Assembly: GCA_963210315.1 (NCBI GenBank)
Contig: OY723258.1
Span: 1,116,001 to 1,180,000, forward strand
Direction: 5' to 3'
DNA from: Rhynchopus euleeides
Lineage: Eukaryota > Euglenozoa > Diplonemea > Diplonemida > Diplonemidae
Length of the DNA: 64,000 nt
The notes under the pieces were generated by a model, which was not told the origin of the DNA, did not search any database, and was given only the letters and a program-made list of their open reading frames with translations. Below are positions 8,300 through 19,701 of the stretch, piece after piece. The position numbers and the translations under genes were made by a program. Position 1 is the first letter of the stretch, and every line of letters starts with the position of its first letter.

Positions 8300-9380
8300 C
8301 CCCCCCCCCCTCTCCACCCAAACGAAGGCAGCCGTCTGCTCCAGCACAACAATTCAAACCAGCGGTTTATCCGACCTCACCCACCCTTTACCCTTCACCG
8401 GTTGCGCGATGCAATGACCCCACCACCCCACCGTCTCACTCAGTACTGATCTTCCCTACGTAAATTGCGCAATCTCTCACCGGTTCCGGAGAGTGTGTGT
8501 CTGGGGGGGGGGGGATATATAGGAAGAAGGACAGGTTATCCCCTCCCCCCGTCCCATCGATGGGCCAAAGAGAGTTCGCTTTTTACATCCATCACCCCCC
8601 CTCCTCCTCTCCCCCTTCCCTGCTCTCGCCGTCCACATCGCCCGTTCTCGCCAATCCCCCCACTCCCCACGATACTGTGTTTTTGCTGCGCCCATCGCTT
8701 TGAACGTGAACCATACCTTTTATTTGGACACACCCAGTGTTCTCCCGATTCGCCACTCCGGGAAAAAATATGATGGCGACTTTCGCCCCCAAGCTCGCCA
8801 TCGGGAGAACACTGGACACACCCTATTCACCTATTCCCCACTTTTTTCGGAAAGCACCCCCCCCCCTCTCTCTCTCTCTTCCCCCCCCCCTTCTCCATTT
8901 TTTCGTGTTTGCCACCATTTTTCGTTTCTTGACCCCGCTCTGTGAATATGCTTTTTTGATTATCTGGTCTCTCTGAGTGCGAGGTGGGGAGGTGGGAAGT
9001 GGATCTGCGCCATGCCGTATGTGTGTGATATCCGGCTCTTCGAGAGTGGCCGGGCCTCACCACGAGCCGTGTGGGGTGAGGTGGGAGGTGAGCGCTGTGG
9101 GTGGTACAGCGGTGGCGAATCAGGCAGCTGCTCCTCTCGAGCTAGGCCTGCGAACTGATGTTTCAATTCGCCTTCCACAAAAGATACACACGCACACCAC
9201 CCAAGGTGAGGGCCGCTCGAGACTCGCTGGGCCATCGCACATTTTTTGAGTGTGGCGTGAAAAAGTATTCACTCTCCGACGTCTGGGCGATCCGGGAGTT
9301 TATGTGTGTGTGTGTGCGTGTGGTGACCACGTTTTGTGTGGGGAGATCCTGCGCGGATCATTGCCCACCCCCGCCCACTT
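8300..9380. other. Intergenic with a perfect 16-bp hairpin
   Basis: The region begins with poly-C next to the right end of the large element and contains several homopolymer tracts. CCAGTGTTCTCCCGAT (8734-8749) and ATCGGGAGAACACTGG (8800-8815) are perfect inverted arms 50 nt apart, both abutting GGACACACC-type sequence, so a small inverted-repeat element is possible. No gene is recognised. Confidence 0.6.
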
Positions 9381-10565
9381 CTACGTCACAGCGGAGGCCC
9401 CACTCGGGTTAGAGTGTGGGGCCAACTCAGTGCCACTCCGGGGAGGAGGGCGTGCAGCATAGCCAGCGTGGTGTGTGTGGCAGCAATGTGTTAGTGATTT
9501 GCCATCGCTGTAGCAGTCACCGCATCGGTCCATGCTGTGGCGTTTGCAGAAGCCCATAGTGACCGGGAGCCCGTCCCCCTCTTTGTGGTGGTTGCGGCAG
9601 CACACCTCCTCTGGGAGGCGTCGCTTTTGGCATGCCGAGCAACGGGGCTTCCAATGCAACTTGCAGGCAAGCACCTTTGCGTTCCTCCTGGCACCAGGGG
9701 GGGCAGTACGGGGGGCAGCGCCCCTCCGCTCCCATGGGCGTCCCACCCGGCTGTTGGCCTGCCGACCGCGCGCCGCCCACTGCTGGGCCGGCTGCTGCCA
9801 GCCCTCTGGGTAGTGCGGCTGTGGGGCGAAGGTGGCGGCCCACGCCATTCCGCGGTCATGGAATACCGTATCTTGCCGGCTGTGGACTGGCTCAGCCAGG
9901 TGTGCTTGGAGGCTGCGCATCACCGATTCAGTGGCAGGGTTCAGTTGGGCCCTCCTCGACAGGCCCGCCGCCACAGTTCCGCCGAGAGCCGTGAGGACCG
10001 TTGAGTTGGCAGCATGACCGCAATGCCAGGGCCCTTTGCCCACTTTCGTCACCATACTGCAGAGTCCTTTCAGCGAGGCGGCTTTCCCTAGGATACTGCT
10101 CTGGAACACCGTGAGGTCCTGCTGGAGCTTCTGCCGCGAGGCCCCCAGCCTTTCAGCCTCATCCATCGCGGCGTTGCTGAGGGCGTCAGCATCGGTGTTG
10201 GATTCCCTCTTCACATGCTCATACGTGAGAGTGAACCTCGGTTGGAGGTCCGCAGCCAGCGCGGACGTGCTGAGGAAAAGAGGACGGAGGGCGGCATCCC
10301 GGCACAGGGATTCCCCTCGGAGCTGCCGCAGCACCACCTGGGAGTCGCCTCGCACTGTGACTGGGCCCTCAGGGGCATCGCCCCTCTCGAGGAGGCGCAG
10401 GCCTGCTCGTAGCGCCTCGTACTCAGCAATGTTGTTGCTACGCACGTTCAGCAGCGGGAGCACTTTCTCTGAGACCTTGCAGCCGTCTTGGTACAGCACC
10501 GCCCCTGCCCCCGCCACAGCGAAGGGGGTGCCGTTGTCGCGCGCGTGTGTGTGCGTGTCTGTCTG
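9381..10565 (-). CDS. RNase H domain protein with C-terminal Cys/His cluster
   Basis: The only convincing minus-strand gene. Its N-terminal part is a type I RNase H of the archaeal/plant-like (RnhA/YpdQ-style) group: AGAGAVLYQDG strand, NNIAEYEALRAGLRLLERG with the catalytic Glu, VTVRGDSQVVLRQL with the second Asp, and HVKRESNTDADALSNAAMD with the last Asp. The first Asp would be in TDTHTHARDNG. A spacer is followed by a C-terminal zinc-ligand cluster (CSACQKR, VCCRNHH, CKRHSMDRCGDC, HCCHTHH). There is no ATG at the expected place: an in-frame TGA lies at 10568-10566, and the same frame is open upstream to an ATG at 10742. An intron or a broken start is likely. This could be a host gene or a captured retroelement piece. 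Confidence 0.65.
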   Translation of the reverse strand, partial: QTDTHTHARDNGTPFAVAGAGAVLYQDGCKVSEKVLPLLNVRSNNIAEYEALRAGLRLLERGDAPEGPVTVRGDSQVVLRQLRGESLCRDAALRPLFLSTSALAADLQPRFTLTYEHVKRESNTDADALSNAAMDEAERLGASRQKLQQDLTVFQSSILGKAASLKGLCSMVTKVGKGPWHCGHAANSTVLTALGGTVAAGLSRRAQLNPATESVMRSLQAHLAEPVHSRQDTVFHDRGMAWAATFAPQPHYPEGWQQPAQQWAARGRQANSRVGRPWERRGAAPRTAPPGARRNAKVLACKLHWKPRCSACQKRRLPEEVCCRNHHKEGDGLPVTMGFCKRHSMDRCGDCYSDGKSLTHCCHTHHAGYAARPPPRSGTELAPHSNPSGASAVT

Positions 10566-10568
10566 TCA

Positions 10569-11435
10569 GGTGGCTGCCCAACATTCGGAGGGGCGACTCC
10601 GTTCCTCTGCCACACTGCGTTCCCAGCTATCCAAGCTCCTTGCATACAGTTGCAGACAACCTTCTTGCTCGCTCTGCGATTGGGAAGGTGGGTTCAGGGA
10701 GTCGGTTATGACCCCCTGCTTCAGCACGTCATTGAGACTCATGAAGTTGGAGAGTCTTCGCGCACTACTATTTTGGTCCCCGGATCGACAATAGAAAGTG
10801 GTCAGACATCTCCGGCTGATATGCAGAAGGAGATGTGCATGGGTCGTCGTTCAGTGATTCCATTGTCACGGGGGCATGAGGGCCATACTTCAGAGCCCTT
10901 TCGCCCTCAGAAACAAACCAATTCACCGGAAAGCACAGCGCCTTCTGGCAACATCATGATTGCCAGGGCTGGCTGTTTTTCGGACGCCAGCTTTTGGCCG
11001 TAGAATCAAAAACAACCGAAAGTGCTGGTGTTGAGGGTGGTTTGTGTGTCATGATGTGTGAGTGAACCACCTTGTGGCAGGCAGTGTGTATGACCAACCC
11101 GCGGTCGTCTGGCATGCAATCTTTTGAATATCGAAGGGAAAAAATAATCGGGTGTCGTGACAGCTCCGGCTTCTGCACCCGTAATTTTTGTCGATGCTCA
11201 AAAAGAGAATAAAAACACAACCGACCACAAGCCCCACCATCAACGACCCCAGCACGCCATCTATGTTCTCATCAGCTCTTACATCCTTCGAGAAAACATA
11301 CCGAATCAGACCCTCCCTACCCCCACCCCCACTCCACCCCCCCCTGCCCCATCTAGTCGATCTTGTGAACGGGACTTCTGGAAGCTGCCACAGAACCGCC
11401 ACACCACCACCACCGCCACCGCCACCACTATCTGC
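10569..11435. other. Putative strand-switch region
   Basis: It lies between the minus-strand RNase H gene and the first of the plus-strand genes. A minus-strand frame from ATG 10742 to the TGA at 10568 may be a first exon of the RNase H gene. The rest shows no gene. In organisms with polycistronic transcription, such divergent junctions are where transcription usually starts; nothing in the sequence proves that here. Confidence 0.4.
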
Positions 11436-11437
11436 AG
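11436..11437 (+). promoter_or_regulatory. Putative spliced-leader acceptor AG
   Basis: CCACTATCTGCAG ends 7 nt before the ATG at 11445, after a C/A-rich and pyrimidine-rich stretch. The pattern recurs before most plus-strand genes in the window. Confidence 0.4.
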
Positions 11438-11444
11438 GGACACA

Positions 11445-14400
11445 ATGAATCCCGAAGAGAAACGGCGGCGCGAGGCTGCCATCACTATACAGGCATGGAT
11501 TCGAGGCGTGCTGTCCCGGAAGCGCGGGGTAGGGCGGCGGCATGAAAAGCAGCAGGTTGAAGCTGTGGAGCTGCTTGATGAGCGACGAGCCTATGCAGTT
11601 GCCGTAATTGAACAGTGGTGGCTGGGGCTGCTTGACAGCAGCCAGCTCCACCAAAGCGACTACTCACGCGCCCGCTCTGAGTCCAACGTGTCGACGGCAT
11701 CGAAGCTTGTCACGAAGATGGTCGGCAACGTCATCACGGAGGTCCTCTCCCGCGCCGCCACCCCCACCTTCAACCAGGAGGTGCAGAACGACATCCACGG
11801 GTACTACAACCCCCTCAGGGTGGACACACCGCCGCCACTCCCCCCGGATGCGATGGTGGCTGGCGCCGTTGTCTCGTCGTGCCTCCGGGGCTACCTGGAA
11901 CATGGGGCAGCGGACTCCGGCATCATCCGCGATCTGACCACACCGTCACCCCCGCTGGGGGAAGGCACGCCACCCCGCGCACGCCCACCCACGGCGCCTG
12001 CGCATGATGCCGCAAAGCCCGCCGCCGCATCCGCTGCTGTGCCAGACACGCAGTCGGGCACCCTGTCCGCCACCTCGGAGGACGACACCTGGGCTGGGGA
12101 TGTCGTCGTGGCGGGACCCTCGGAGTCGGGACCCACCTCCGCTGCCACCGGCGAAGGGCAGGAAGCGGGACCCCGTGCTGCTGCAGCTCCGGAGGCCGAT
12201 GTGCTGCAGCACCAGCTGCTGGCAGGCGAGGCGGAGGGGCGTGCGGCTGTGGTGGATGGATGGGTGTGCGCCTCGCTGGCCCTCGGCGCCGCGCACCGTG
12301 CGGCGCTTGCCTCCGGGCGCATGCGGGTGGCGGAGAGCAGCGAGAGGCTTGGTGTGGAGGACGCGGAGGCAGATGCACGCTCCTCAGCCTCCGAGGCAGC
12401 GAGCTGCGCGCTGGCCACCCTCAACTGCGAGGAGGCGCTGTCGCGCACCTCCGTGCTGGAGTGCCTCGGCAGGGAGGAGCTGCAGGCCACCGAGCTTGCC
12501 TCACGCAGCACTGCCGAGCGCATGTCCCGCACCCTCCTCGACGAGACGCTGTGCCGCAGCACCCTCGGCAGCGACGAGTCGCTGCAGCGTATCCTCCTCT
12601 CTGAATCATACGGGAGGTGCACCGTGCAGGAATGCGAAAGGCTGCTGATCTGCCGCCACGCCCAGGAGTGCCCCCGCCCCCACGCCATTGCAATTCATGC
12701 GGCAGAGGCATCCGGGCGCCTCACCTCCGAGGCAGAGGAGGCGCTGTGCAGGGCGTGGCTGGAGGAGGGGCATGCGCGTGAACAGATCACTGCAGTGCAA
12801 ATCACAACGTGGGCAGGGGTGCGTGACGGAGGGCAGCGGCTGGCGCTGTTCGCACAAGAGGATGCCGGGCGCAAGTCTGTGTGGGAGGAGCAGTGCCGGC
12901 AGCGGATCTGCATCGACGCCGGGGTGGTGTCCGGGACGGACATGACGCAGCTGCTCGAAAAGGAATGCCTAGCACGCCAGCAGTTCGCACATCTCTCCTT
13001 CCAGGTGCTGGAGGGGCTGCAGGCCTTCTTCCTCTCCAGCTTGGTTGTACATTCCAGCGAGCGCACTGCCTGTGCCGCTCTTGTCGATGCTGCGGAGTGC
13101 GACCGCGCTGCCCTCCGCTTGGGCCATTCCGAAGCGGCGCTGCGCCTGAGCCTCTCTACCATGCAAGCATCTATCACCAACACCTTCGCCGAGTCGTGGG
13201 CAGAAGCGCTGCAGGACATGTCTGCCTCCCTTCTCAACCGCCTTGCGCAGGAGGAGCAGCAGTCGCGCTCCCAAATTGCCGCAGCGTGTGCCCAGGACTG
13301 CGTGGGCCTCAGGCTGAGCCGCCTCACGGTGCAAGAGGTGTGCAGCCGCAGCGCGGTGGAGGCGGAGGAGGGTGCCCTTGCTGAGGGTTTCAGTGCAGAG
13401 GCGGCGCTGCTGCCCACAGCGGGGCGTATTGCAGCGGAGCGTGCTGTGGAGGAGGAGCGCCTCGCGCGGCATGGCATCGAGCAGGCGGAGCTGCCCTTCG
13501 TGCCGTGGGTGTACACCGAGGTGCGGCACTTCCGCCGGGTGGAGGAGTGCCTCGGCCTGCTGGTCACATATAGGGAGGCGGAGCAGGCGGTGGCAGAGCA
13601 GCTGCTGATGCTGCGTGAGGAGCTTAGTGTGAAGGCAGCCGCCTGCCCCGACCTGGTGGCGGTCAAGGAGATGCAGAAGAAGATCAACAACCTGCAGCGT
13701 GCCTTCAATGATGTGTCGACTGTCGCCACAAACGCGCGGGTGGCGCACACCACAGTGCAGGAGTGCTGCCAGGAGGAGGAGGGCTGTGCGGCAGAGGCGT
13801 CGGCCTTGACTATCAACGCCAAGGTGTTGCAGGCTTCCGTTGCAAAGTGTACTGCGGATATGGCGACGTTGCAGCAGACGTATCTCAGCAGCAAAGAGCA
13901 GGATTCGGTGTTCCAGCGCATCCAAAACATCGGGTGTCAGCGCCAGGAGCATGAGGCTGCCCGTGCGCAGGCTTTGGTGGCGGTTGACAAGGCGGAGGAG
14001 AAGTGCCATCAGCTGCAGAAGAAGCGGCGGCAGGCGGAGGGCGCGCTGCTTGGCGCAGGGATGATCCCGTCCGCCCCACCCGAGCTGCTGCTTCTGTGCG
14101 GCGGGGTTGCCAGTGCGCTGCACTCATTGCCTCAGCGGCCTGGTGAGTCCGAGCCCTGCCCTGCCGACGACGGGAAGTATGTGGAGGAGGCGTATCAGCA
14201 GTATATGATGCGGGCTCACCCTGACGGCTCAGTGCAGCAGCGCCAAACAGTGCGCGAGCTGCGGCGTGAGATGCAGGGGTCCAAAGGGGCCAGGGAGGGC
14301 GAGCCCGACACAGCGGAGCAGCCCGCAGTGCACCCACACCCACCTGCCGGCCCCTGCACCGCGAGCAGGGCACGCCCGCAATCAGCCTCGCCACAGGGTG

Positions 14401-16720
14401 CTGCGCTGCGCGAGCTGCAGAAGGAGGAGACACGCTCACGTAAGGACATCGAAGCTGACGGCACTGTGTGCCCCGTTGCGACACAGGCGTTCCTCGTCGT
14501 TGAAGAGAACTTGTGGCGTGCCGCACTCATGCAGGAGCAGGAGGCAGCTTACCAGCAGTGCAGATCGAGGTGCATACCGAAGCACACCGCCAGCGTCAGT
14601 GCTAAGGCACACCTGCAGGCTGTCCTGGAGGCGAAGCTGGACGCAATGTGCCAAAGGGAACAGGGGCAGCGTGAACATCTCCTCGACAGCGAGCTGCGCG
14701 TGCGGGGCACCATCAGCAAGCTGGAGATTAGGGCCCGGTCAGAGGCACACCTCAAGCAGTGCAGCTCAAAGCTGCAGCGCCACCTCTCCACCTCCGACAG
14801 GCTTGTGCATGACGCTCTCGCTGCTTACACAGAATCCTGTTATTCGGAAGCGCCGTGCGTGCAGAAGCGCCGTGCCGCAACCATCCGCTCTGTCCTGGCA
14901 GGTGTTGGCAGGTCCCTCATCCCATCCACGGAGACCCCGCCGACGGCGATTGTCAACCAGGCTGTGTGTGTCTGCCGTGGGGACGACACAGAGGCTGCGG
15001 CCATGTCGCGCTTCGTCAGCAACTGGCAGGCCCTGGCAGGATCGACCATGCAGGACGTGATGGAGGGCACACTGCTACGGGAGAAGGATGGCCGGGGGTG
15101 CGAGGCCCCATCGTGGAGCAACGTATGCACTGCGCGCCATGCCGCTGCCGCGGGGGGGGGGGGTTTGTTTTGTTTTGTGAAAGCATGTTCCAGAGTGATC
15201 ACGGCCAGCCGCTCCAGCCTTGAACCCCCCCCCCCTTTTTGTTGCGGGGCAAATGATGATGTGACTACCACGGCATACTCTTCTACTGCATCACACCATT
15301 CCTATTTCCCAGGCTTTTCAGCGCCCGAGCGTCGTGCTCAACATATTAGACAACGAACCCGCCCTGCTGCTGCTCGTTGCCACATCGCAGTGCAGTGACG
15401 ATGAATTCGTCACATGCATCCGCCGCACAGCTCAGTGGCTACGCACTGTATCTTCATTACAGAACGGATCCCGCCAGGTATGAGTGGTGTCTCGGTTATC
15501 GCATGCAGGGATTTGCTTGTCAGAAGCAGAGGAATCAGTCCCTTTGATTTTAACTATCTCTCTTCGAGCCAACCTTCCATAAAACGCACACTTTGTTTGG
15601 ATGCACGGATGCTGTCACGCTGTGTGTCACAAGCCATGGCACATCTTCCGTCTGTCGGCCTTCACGACCCCCCTCCCCTCAGGAACGCGAGGTGTGCTAC
15701 CTGCACTCCCAGTGGGACACGGATCGCAATGGATACCTTCTGCTGCAGGATGTCACGCGTGTCTTCGACACCATCCTGAAGCAGCAGGGGCGGCACACCT
15801 CTGCCTACGCAAAGAATATCGGGGAGCGTGTGTATCTCTACGACTTCAAGCGGTGCTTTGAAGCAGCCTTCCCCAGGGAGTTTGAGGATCCTGTGAGGTT
15901 CACCGCGATCTCCCTTGCGGTGCGCGAGGTGAAGTGGGGGGACAAGCTGTACGACATGCAGGTGGCACGCCACCCGCTAATCCCAACATCCTACCGCCGC
16001 AGCACACAGAACCCTATCCACAAGGCGCCCCGCGCGGGGCCCCGCATGAAACGCATCCACGCTGCGAAGGCAGACATGAAGCGGCACGCCCGTGACATCA
16101 CAGAGGAGTCCCTGCACACACTGGACCAGCTGCTCCCATGGGATGGGTGCGACGCGGTGGCGAAGCCGCTGTGCCTCCTCCTCTGCCTTCCCCGCCCTGC
16201 CGACGACATGTCCTTCTGGGAGGTCCTCACGGACAGCACGCGTGTCAACAGGGCTATGTTCGTGCGTGAGATCCACACATTCTCCTGGTGTGCGGTGCCG
16301 GCTCTTGCCTTGGAGCAAGCATCAGAGCTGGTCATCGACCCGACGTACTTCGACGAAGGCTCAGTGCTGTGCTCCCTGCTGGGTTGGGCAGAGGCTGCTC
16401 TCCGCCTGTGCAGAGCCGAGCACCACAAAGAGTCCTGTGACACGGTGTGGTGTGGCAAGGGCCTTCCCGCAGACGCCCAGTTGACATCCCCCAAAAGCTG
16501 CCGCATGGAGAGCTGCTGCGCGTCGCGGACAAAGGAGCTGCTTGAGACGCGGGTGAGTCTCCAGTTCTCCCCTAACATTGGCGTCTAGGCAGTATTGCTT
16601 CCCCCAGCCCTTGGTTGCGCCGGTGCAGGCCGGTGACATGCGTGCTATTGCCTCGAAAAAGTTATCTTCCGTGCTCATTGTGGATGCGTGTCTTTTTTTC
16701 TGCAGCGTCTTTCTTTTTGA
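11445..16720 (+). CDS. IQ-motif, coiled-coil, EF-hand-like protein, four exons
   Basis: Predicted exons are 11445-15122, 15313-15477, 15683-16552 and 16706-16720, all phase 0 with GT-AG borders (GTATGC, GTATGA, GTGAGT donors; TTTCCCAG, CCCCTCAG, TTCTGCAG acceptors), giving about 1575 residues. The start follows a CTGCAG acceptor by 7 nt. Residues ~11-30 hold a calmodulin-binding IQ motif (AITIQAWIRGVLSRKRG). Most of exon 1 is helical, with a degenerate ~19-residue pattern (E..xR..L...E) from residue ~320 to ~800 and then coiled coil. Exon 3 has DTDRNGYLLLQDV, resembling an EF-hand loop. Such proteins are common in flagellar and cytoskeletal structures of protists, but no named orthologue is recognised. 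The last exon (4 codons) is the least certain. Confidence 0.7.
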
Positions 16721-18256
16721 AGGAAAATTATATCCATGCCGCAATCGGATGACCGAAGTGGCACGCTCTTGAGAGGGCTCGTCCGTTCTCGTTCTCGTTG
16801 AGCCACTCGCCCCTCCCCCCCCTTCCGACAGTTATGGCTTGTGAGCTTTGGGGTGTATATTTCTGTTGAGAGGTGTGAAGCCTTTTCTGTGATTTGTCGG
16901 GTCTTTTCGGGAAACATCCGGCAACAATTGTTCGGAGAAGCTGTTTTCGTTTTTTCGACTCCAGGGGGGCCCTCGCTACCAGTCACAGCTCGTCACAGCT
17001 CGTCAGTCAGTGAGGGGAAGTGGGCTGGAGCTCACTTTTTCTCACTCAGTCACATCTGGTAGCGAGGGCCCCCCAGGTCACGGGGAAAAAAAAAAGAACA
17101 CATTTTTTTTAGACAGTGTACAGATTGAGGAACCCAGGCAGTCTGTAAGCTCCGACCATCTTCTTCGGCATTTCAAACACAATACAGATTCAGTTCACCA
17201 TACTACTCTTCCGCACCGCTTCGCAAAGACCCTATTCCCCCTACACACAATCAGGTGGTGGGCTAGGATCCGTGCAGTGTTAACCCGCCACTCAAAGTGG
17301 TCAACACACACACAATCAGGAACATATCCACACCATTTGCAGGCACCCCCTCACCCGCCCCTCCACCCTCGCTCTGCCTTCTTGTGATTCTTTCATTGAT
17401 GCTGCACCTGCGGGGGAGGGGGAGGGTGGTGGTGGTGGGGTGGGGCGCGAAGAAGGAAATGCGGATCAAAATGTGAAGAATCCGACCTTTCTGTGAGTGG
17501 CATCAGAGTTCGCTCTGTGCGGGGTGTGCATGTGTGTGGTGTGGCTGCCGCCCACTGTTGAGGGGTATTTACGATTAGCACATCGAGCTGAGCAGGTTCG
17601 CCGAATGAAGTCAAGACAAGGGCAAGACAGGGTGGCTATTTAGTACAATCTCAGCAAAGAGGTTGTTGCATTCAGTTCTGCATCAGTCCCCTTCTCCCCC
17701 TTTCCTTCTTTCTTCATTTCTGTGTTGTGTGCGGCAGGTTCTGCGGCATTTGCTTTATGACATGAAACAGAGACCTGTCCCTTGCTGGAGTCGCTGAGAG
17801 ACCCCCCCCCCCCTCCCTCCAACGAAAAATACTTCCTTATCCTTTCTCTCCTTCACTGCCCCCCCTCCCTCTGGCCTTCGGACAGCTCTTTCGAGGTCTC
17901 TGGAGGGCCGGGGATGGAGGGGAGTGGGCACACCCGGTTGTGCGTGCGTGCCCTTGTCAGGGCCCGCAGGCGGGCACAGCTGGATAACCGGAGTGGCGGC
18001 TTTACCAAATGAAACAGGCCCGACCCATCCCCCCACCCTGCGGCGCACCCCGCCACCCCTAGAGCCCTTTGGATGTGAAGGGAGAGGGCTTGTTGCGTCT
18101 TTGCTGTCAGGTTTTCTGTGGAGCCATGCCGCCACCACCACCCCTTCCTTCTCCAGGGTATCACTTAACAAACGTGCATCAGGCGGGTGCGTGCCGAGAG
18201 GCGGCGAGCGAGTAGCGCAGGGGCGTTCCCCCCCACCCCCCATACCCTTATTTCTC
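16721..18256. other. Intergenic with long hairpin
   Basis: Between the IQ/coiled-coil gene and eIF2alpha. It contains the hairpin at 16964-17074, a purine tract near 17410-17460 and C-rich tracts. Open frames here lack coding character. This probably holds 3' and 5' untranslated regions. Confidence 0.5.
16964..17074. repeat. Hairpin with perfect 19-bp arms
   Basis: GGGGGGCCCTCGCTACCAG (16964-16982) pairs with CTGGTAGCGAGGGCCCCCC (17056-17074). The 73-nt loop has further imperfect pairing (AGTCAGTGAG against CTCACTCAGT), so the whole could fold as one long stem. It is a small inverted-repeat element or a structured RNA region of unknown role. Confidence 0.75.
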
Positions 18257-18258
18257 AG
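18257..18258 (+). promoter_or_regulatory. Putative spliced-leader acceptor AG before eIF2alpha
   Basis: A run of C and T ending TTATTTCTCAG lies 18 nt before the eIF2alpha ATG, with no upstream coding exon that would need this as a cis acceptor. It is a strong candidate for trans-splicing. Confidence 0.5.
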
Positions 18259-18276
18259 GCATAAAACGGTGACAAG

Positions 18277-19549
18277 ATGACGGACAAGAAGGCGAGCACG
18301 AAGGACATTGGGACATGTCGGTTCTATGAGAGCAAATACCCCGACCTGGATGACCTGGTGATGGTGAAGGTGCACAACATTGAGACCGCAGCGGTCTACG
18401 TGCATCTGCTGGAGTACAACCGTGTGGACGGTATGATTCCCATGACTGAGGTGTCGCGTCGTCGTATCCGTAGTATCGGGAAGCATCTGCGTGTCGGCAA
18501 GACGGAGGTGGTGCAGGTGTTCCGTGTGGACAAGGAGAAGGGTTACATTGACCTGTCGAAGAAGAGGGTGACTGCCGACGACATTCGGAAGTGCGACGAC
18601 ACCTACACGAAGAACAAGCAGATCCACTCGATCATGATGCACATTGCGAAGCAGTGCACCTCCATCGACACGCTGGAGGAGCTGTACCAGAAGGTGACTT
18701 GGCCCCTTGCACGCAAGTACGGCAACGCGTACGAGGCATTCAAACAAGCGTACGCCAACCCGGACAAGGTCTTCGAGGACCTCGACATCAACGACGAGAT
18801 CAAGGTATGTGCTGTGGAAGGACCGAGAGGGGTCTGGGGGTCGCAAGCACCTCCTTCTTTTGGGAAGAACAGCTAGCTTCTCGCACGAAAAAAGACTCGT
18901 TCGTGGGGCTCCGCGGCCAGCGTTCGGTTTTCTCGCCCACATTCTGCAGTCCGCACAATACAAAGAACGCGCCTCAAAGCCTTCTTTTGACTCCCCTCAC
19001 CAGAGCCTGGCGAGTGACCACAGGATAATCCACAGAACACCTGAACTGACACCTTCAACCAACCGCAACACATGACACATCCACTCCCTCTCCTTGCACC
19101 CCACCCACCCCAACTGCACACAGGGCCTGCTGGTGAAGGACATCTCCGAGCGCTTGAAGGTGCCGCGGTACCGCATCCGCGCGGACATCGAGGTGACGTG
19201 CTACGCATACGAGGGCGTGGACGCCGTGAAGGAGGTTCTGATGGCCGGGCAGGAGATGGGCACGGAGGACAGCCCCCTGAAGATCACCCTTGTGGCGGCA
19301 CCATCATACGTGCTGCGGATCTCTTCCCTCGACCGCGAGCAGGGGTTCGCTCTCATCGAGAGCGCGATCCAGAAGATGGAGGAGATGATCAAGGCGAAGC
19401 ACGGTGGCCTCAAGGTCAGCAAGCCCCCCCGCGTCGTCTCCGAGAAGGAGAAGGAGAACGAGGAGGACGGCAGCGACGACGACGACGACGACCTGGACGA
19501 GGAGGATGAGGAGGACGAGGAGGACGAGGAGGATGAGGAGGAGGACTAG
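18277..19549 (+). CDS. eIF2alpha: Translation initiation factor eIF2 subunit alpha
   Basis: Two exons, 18277-18804 and 19124-19549, joined in phase 0 by a 319-bp GT-AG intron (AAG|GTATGT ... ACACAG|GGC), giving 317 residues, the usual length. eIF2alpha is part of the trimeric factor that brings initiator Met-tRNA to the 40S subunit. The N-terminal S1 domain contains MTEVSRRRIRSIGK, matching the regulatory Ser51 loop of other eukaryotes, so control by phosphorylation is likely conserved. DKEKGYIDLSKKRV continues the S1 fold, then the helical domain and the alpha/beta domain (APSYVLRISSLDREQGFALI) follow. The tail is very acidic (Asp/Glu runs), as in plant and protist versions. The intron contains a sequence related to the YR retrotransposon's terminal repeats. 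Confidence 0.96.
18857..18989 (+). repeat. Sequence related to YR retrotransposon A and B repeats, inside intron
   Basis: GGAAGAACAGCTAGCTTCTC, AAAAAGACTCGT and CAGCGTTCGG match repeat A (3512-3612, 7748-7848), and ACAAAGAACGC..CTC.AAG.CTTCTTTT matches repeat B (7705-7745) in the same order, within the eIF2alpha intron. It looks like a diverged solo A-B remnant left after recombination, or an older relative of the element. Confidence 0.7.
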
Positions 19550-19701
19550 GCAATGAGAGCGTCAACCATTTCCCCACCCCCCCCCACCTGCCATCAACGA
19601 GCTTCTGTGTAGATCGCACCGCCCGCCCCCGCCCCGCGTGTTCCTGCAACCGAGAGAGAACAAAAAAACCTGGCGGTGCCATTTTTCCCCCCTGTTTCCC
19701 A

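Noticed and set aside
10566-10568. Reading the in-frame TGA before the RNase H domain as a sense codon (alternative genetic code)
   Set aside because: Several confident genes in the window end in TGA (for example PLAC8 at 39386 and the coiled-coil gene at 38407), so TGA is a normal stop.
11157-11444. N-terminal extension of the IQ/coiled-coil protein to 11157
   Set aside because: Thr/Pro/His-rich noncoding-type translation; the ATG at 11445 follows a CTGCAG acceptor and begins the IQ motif region.
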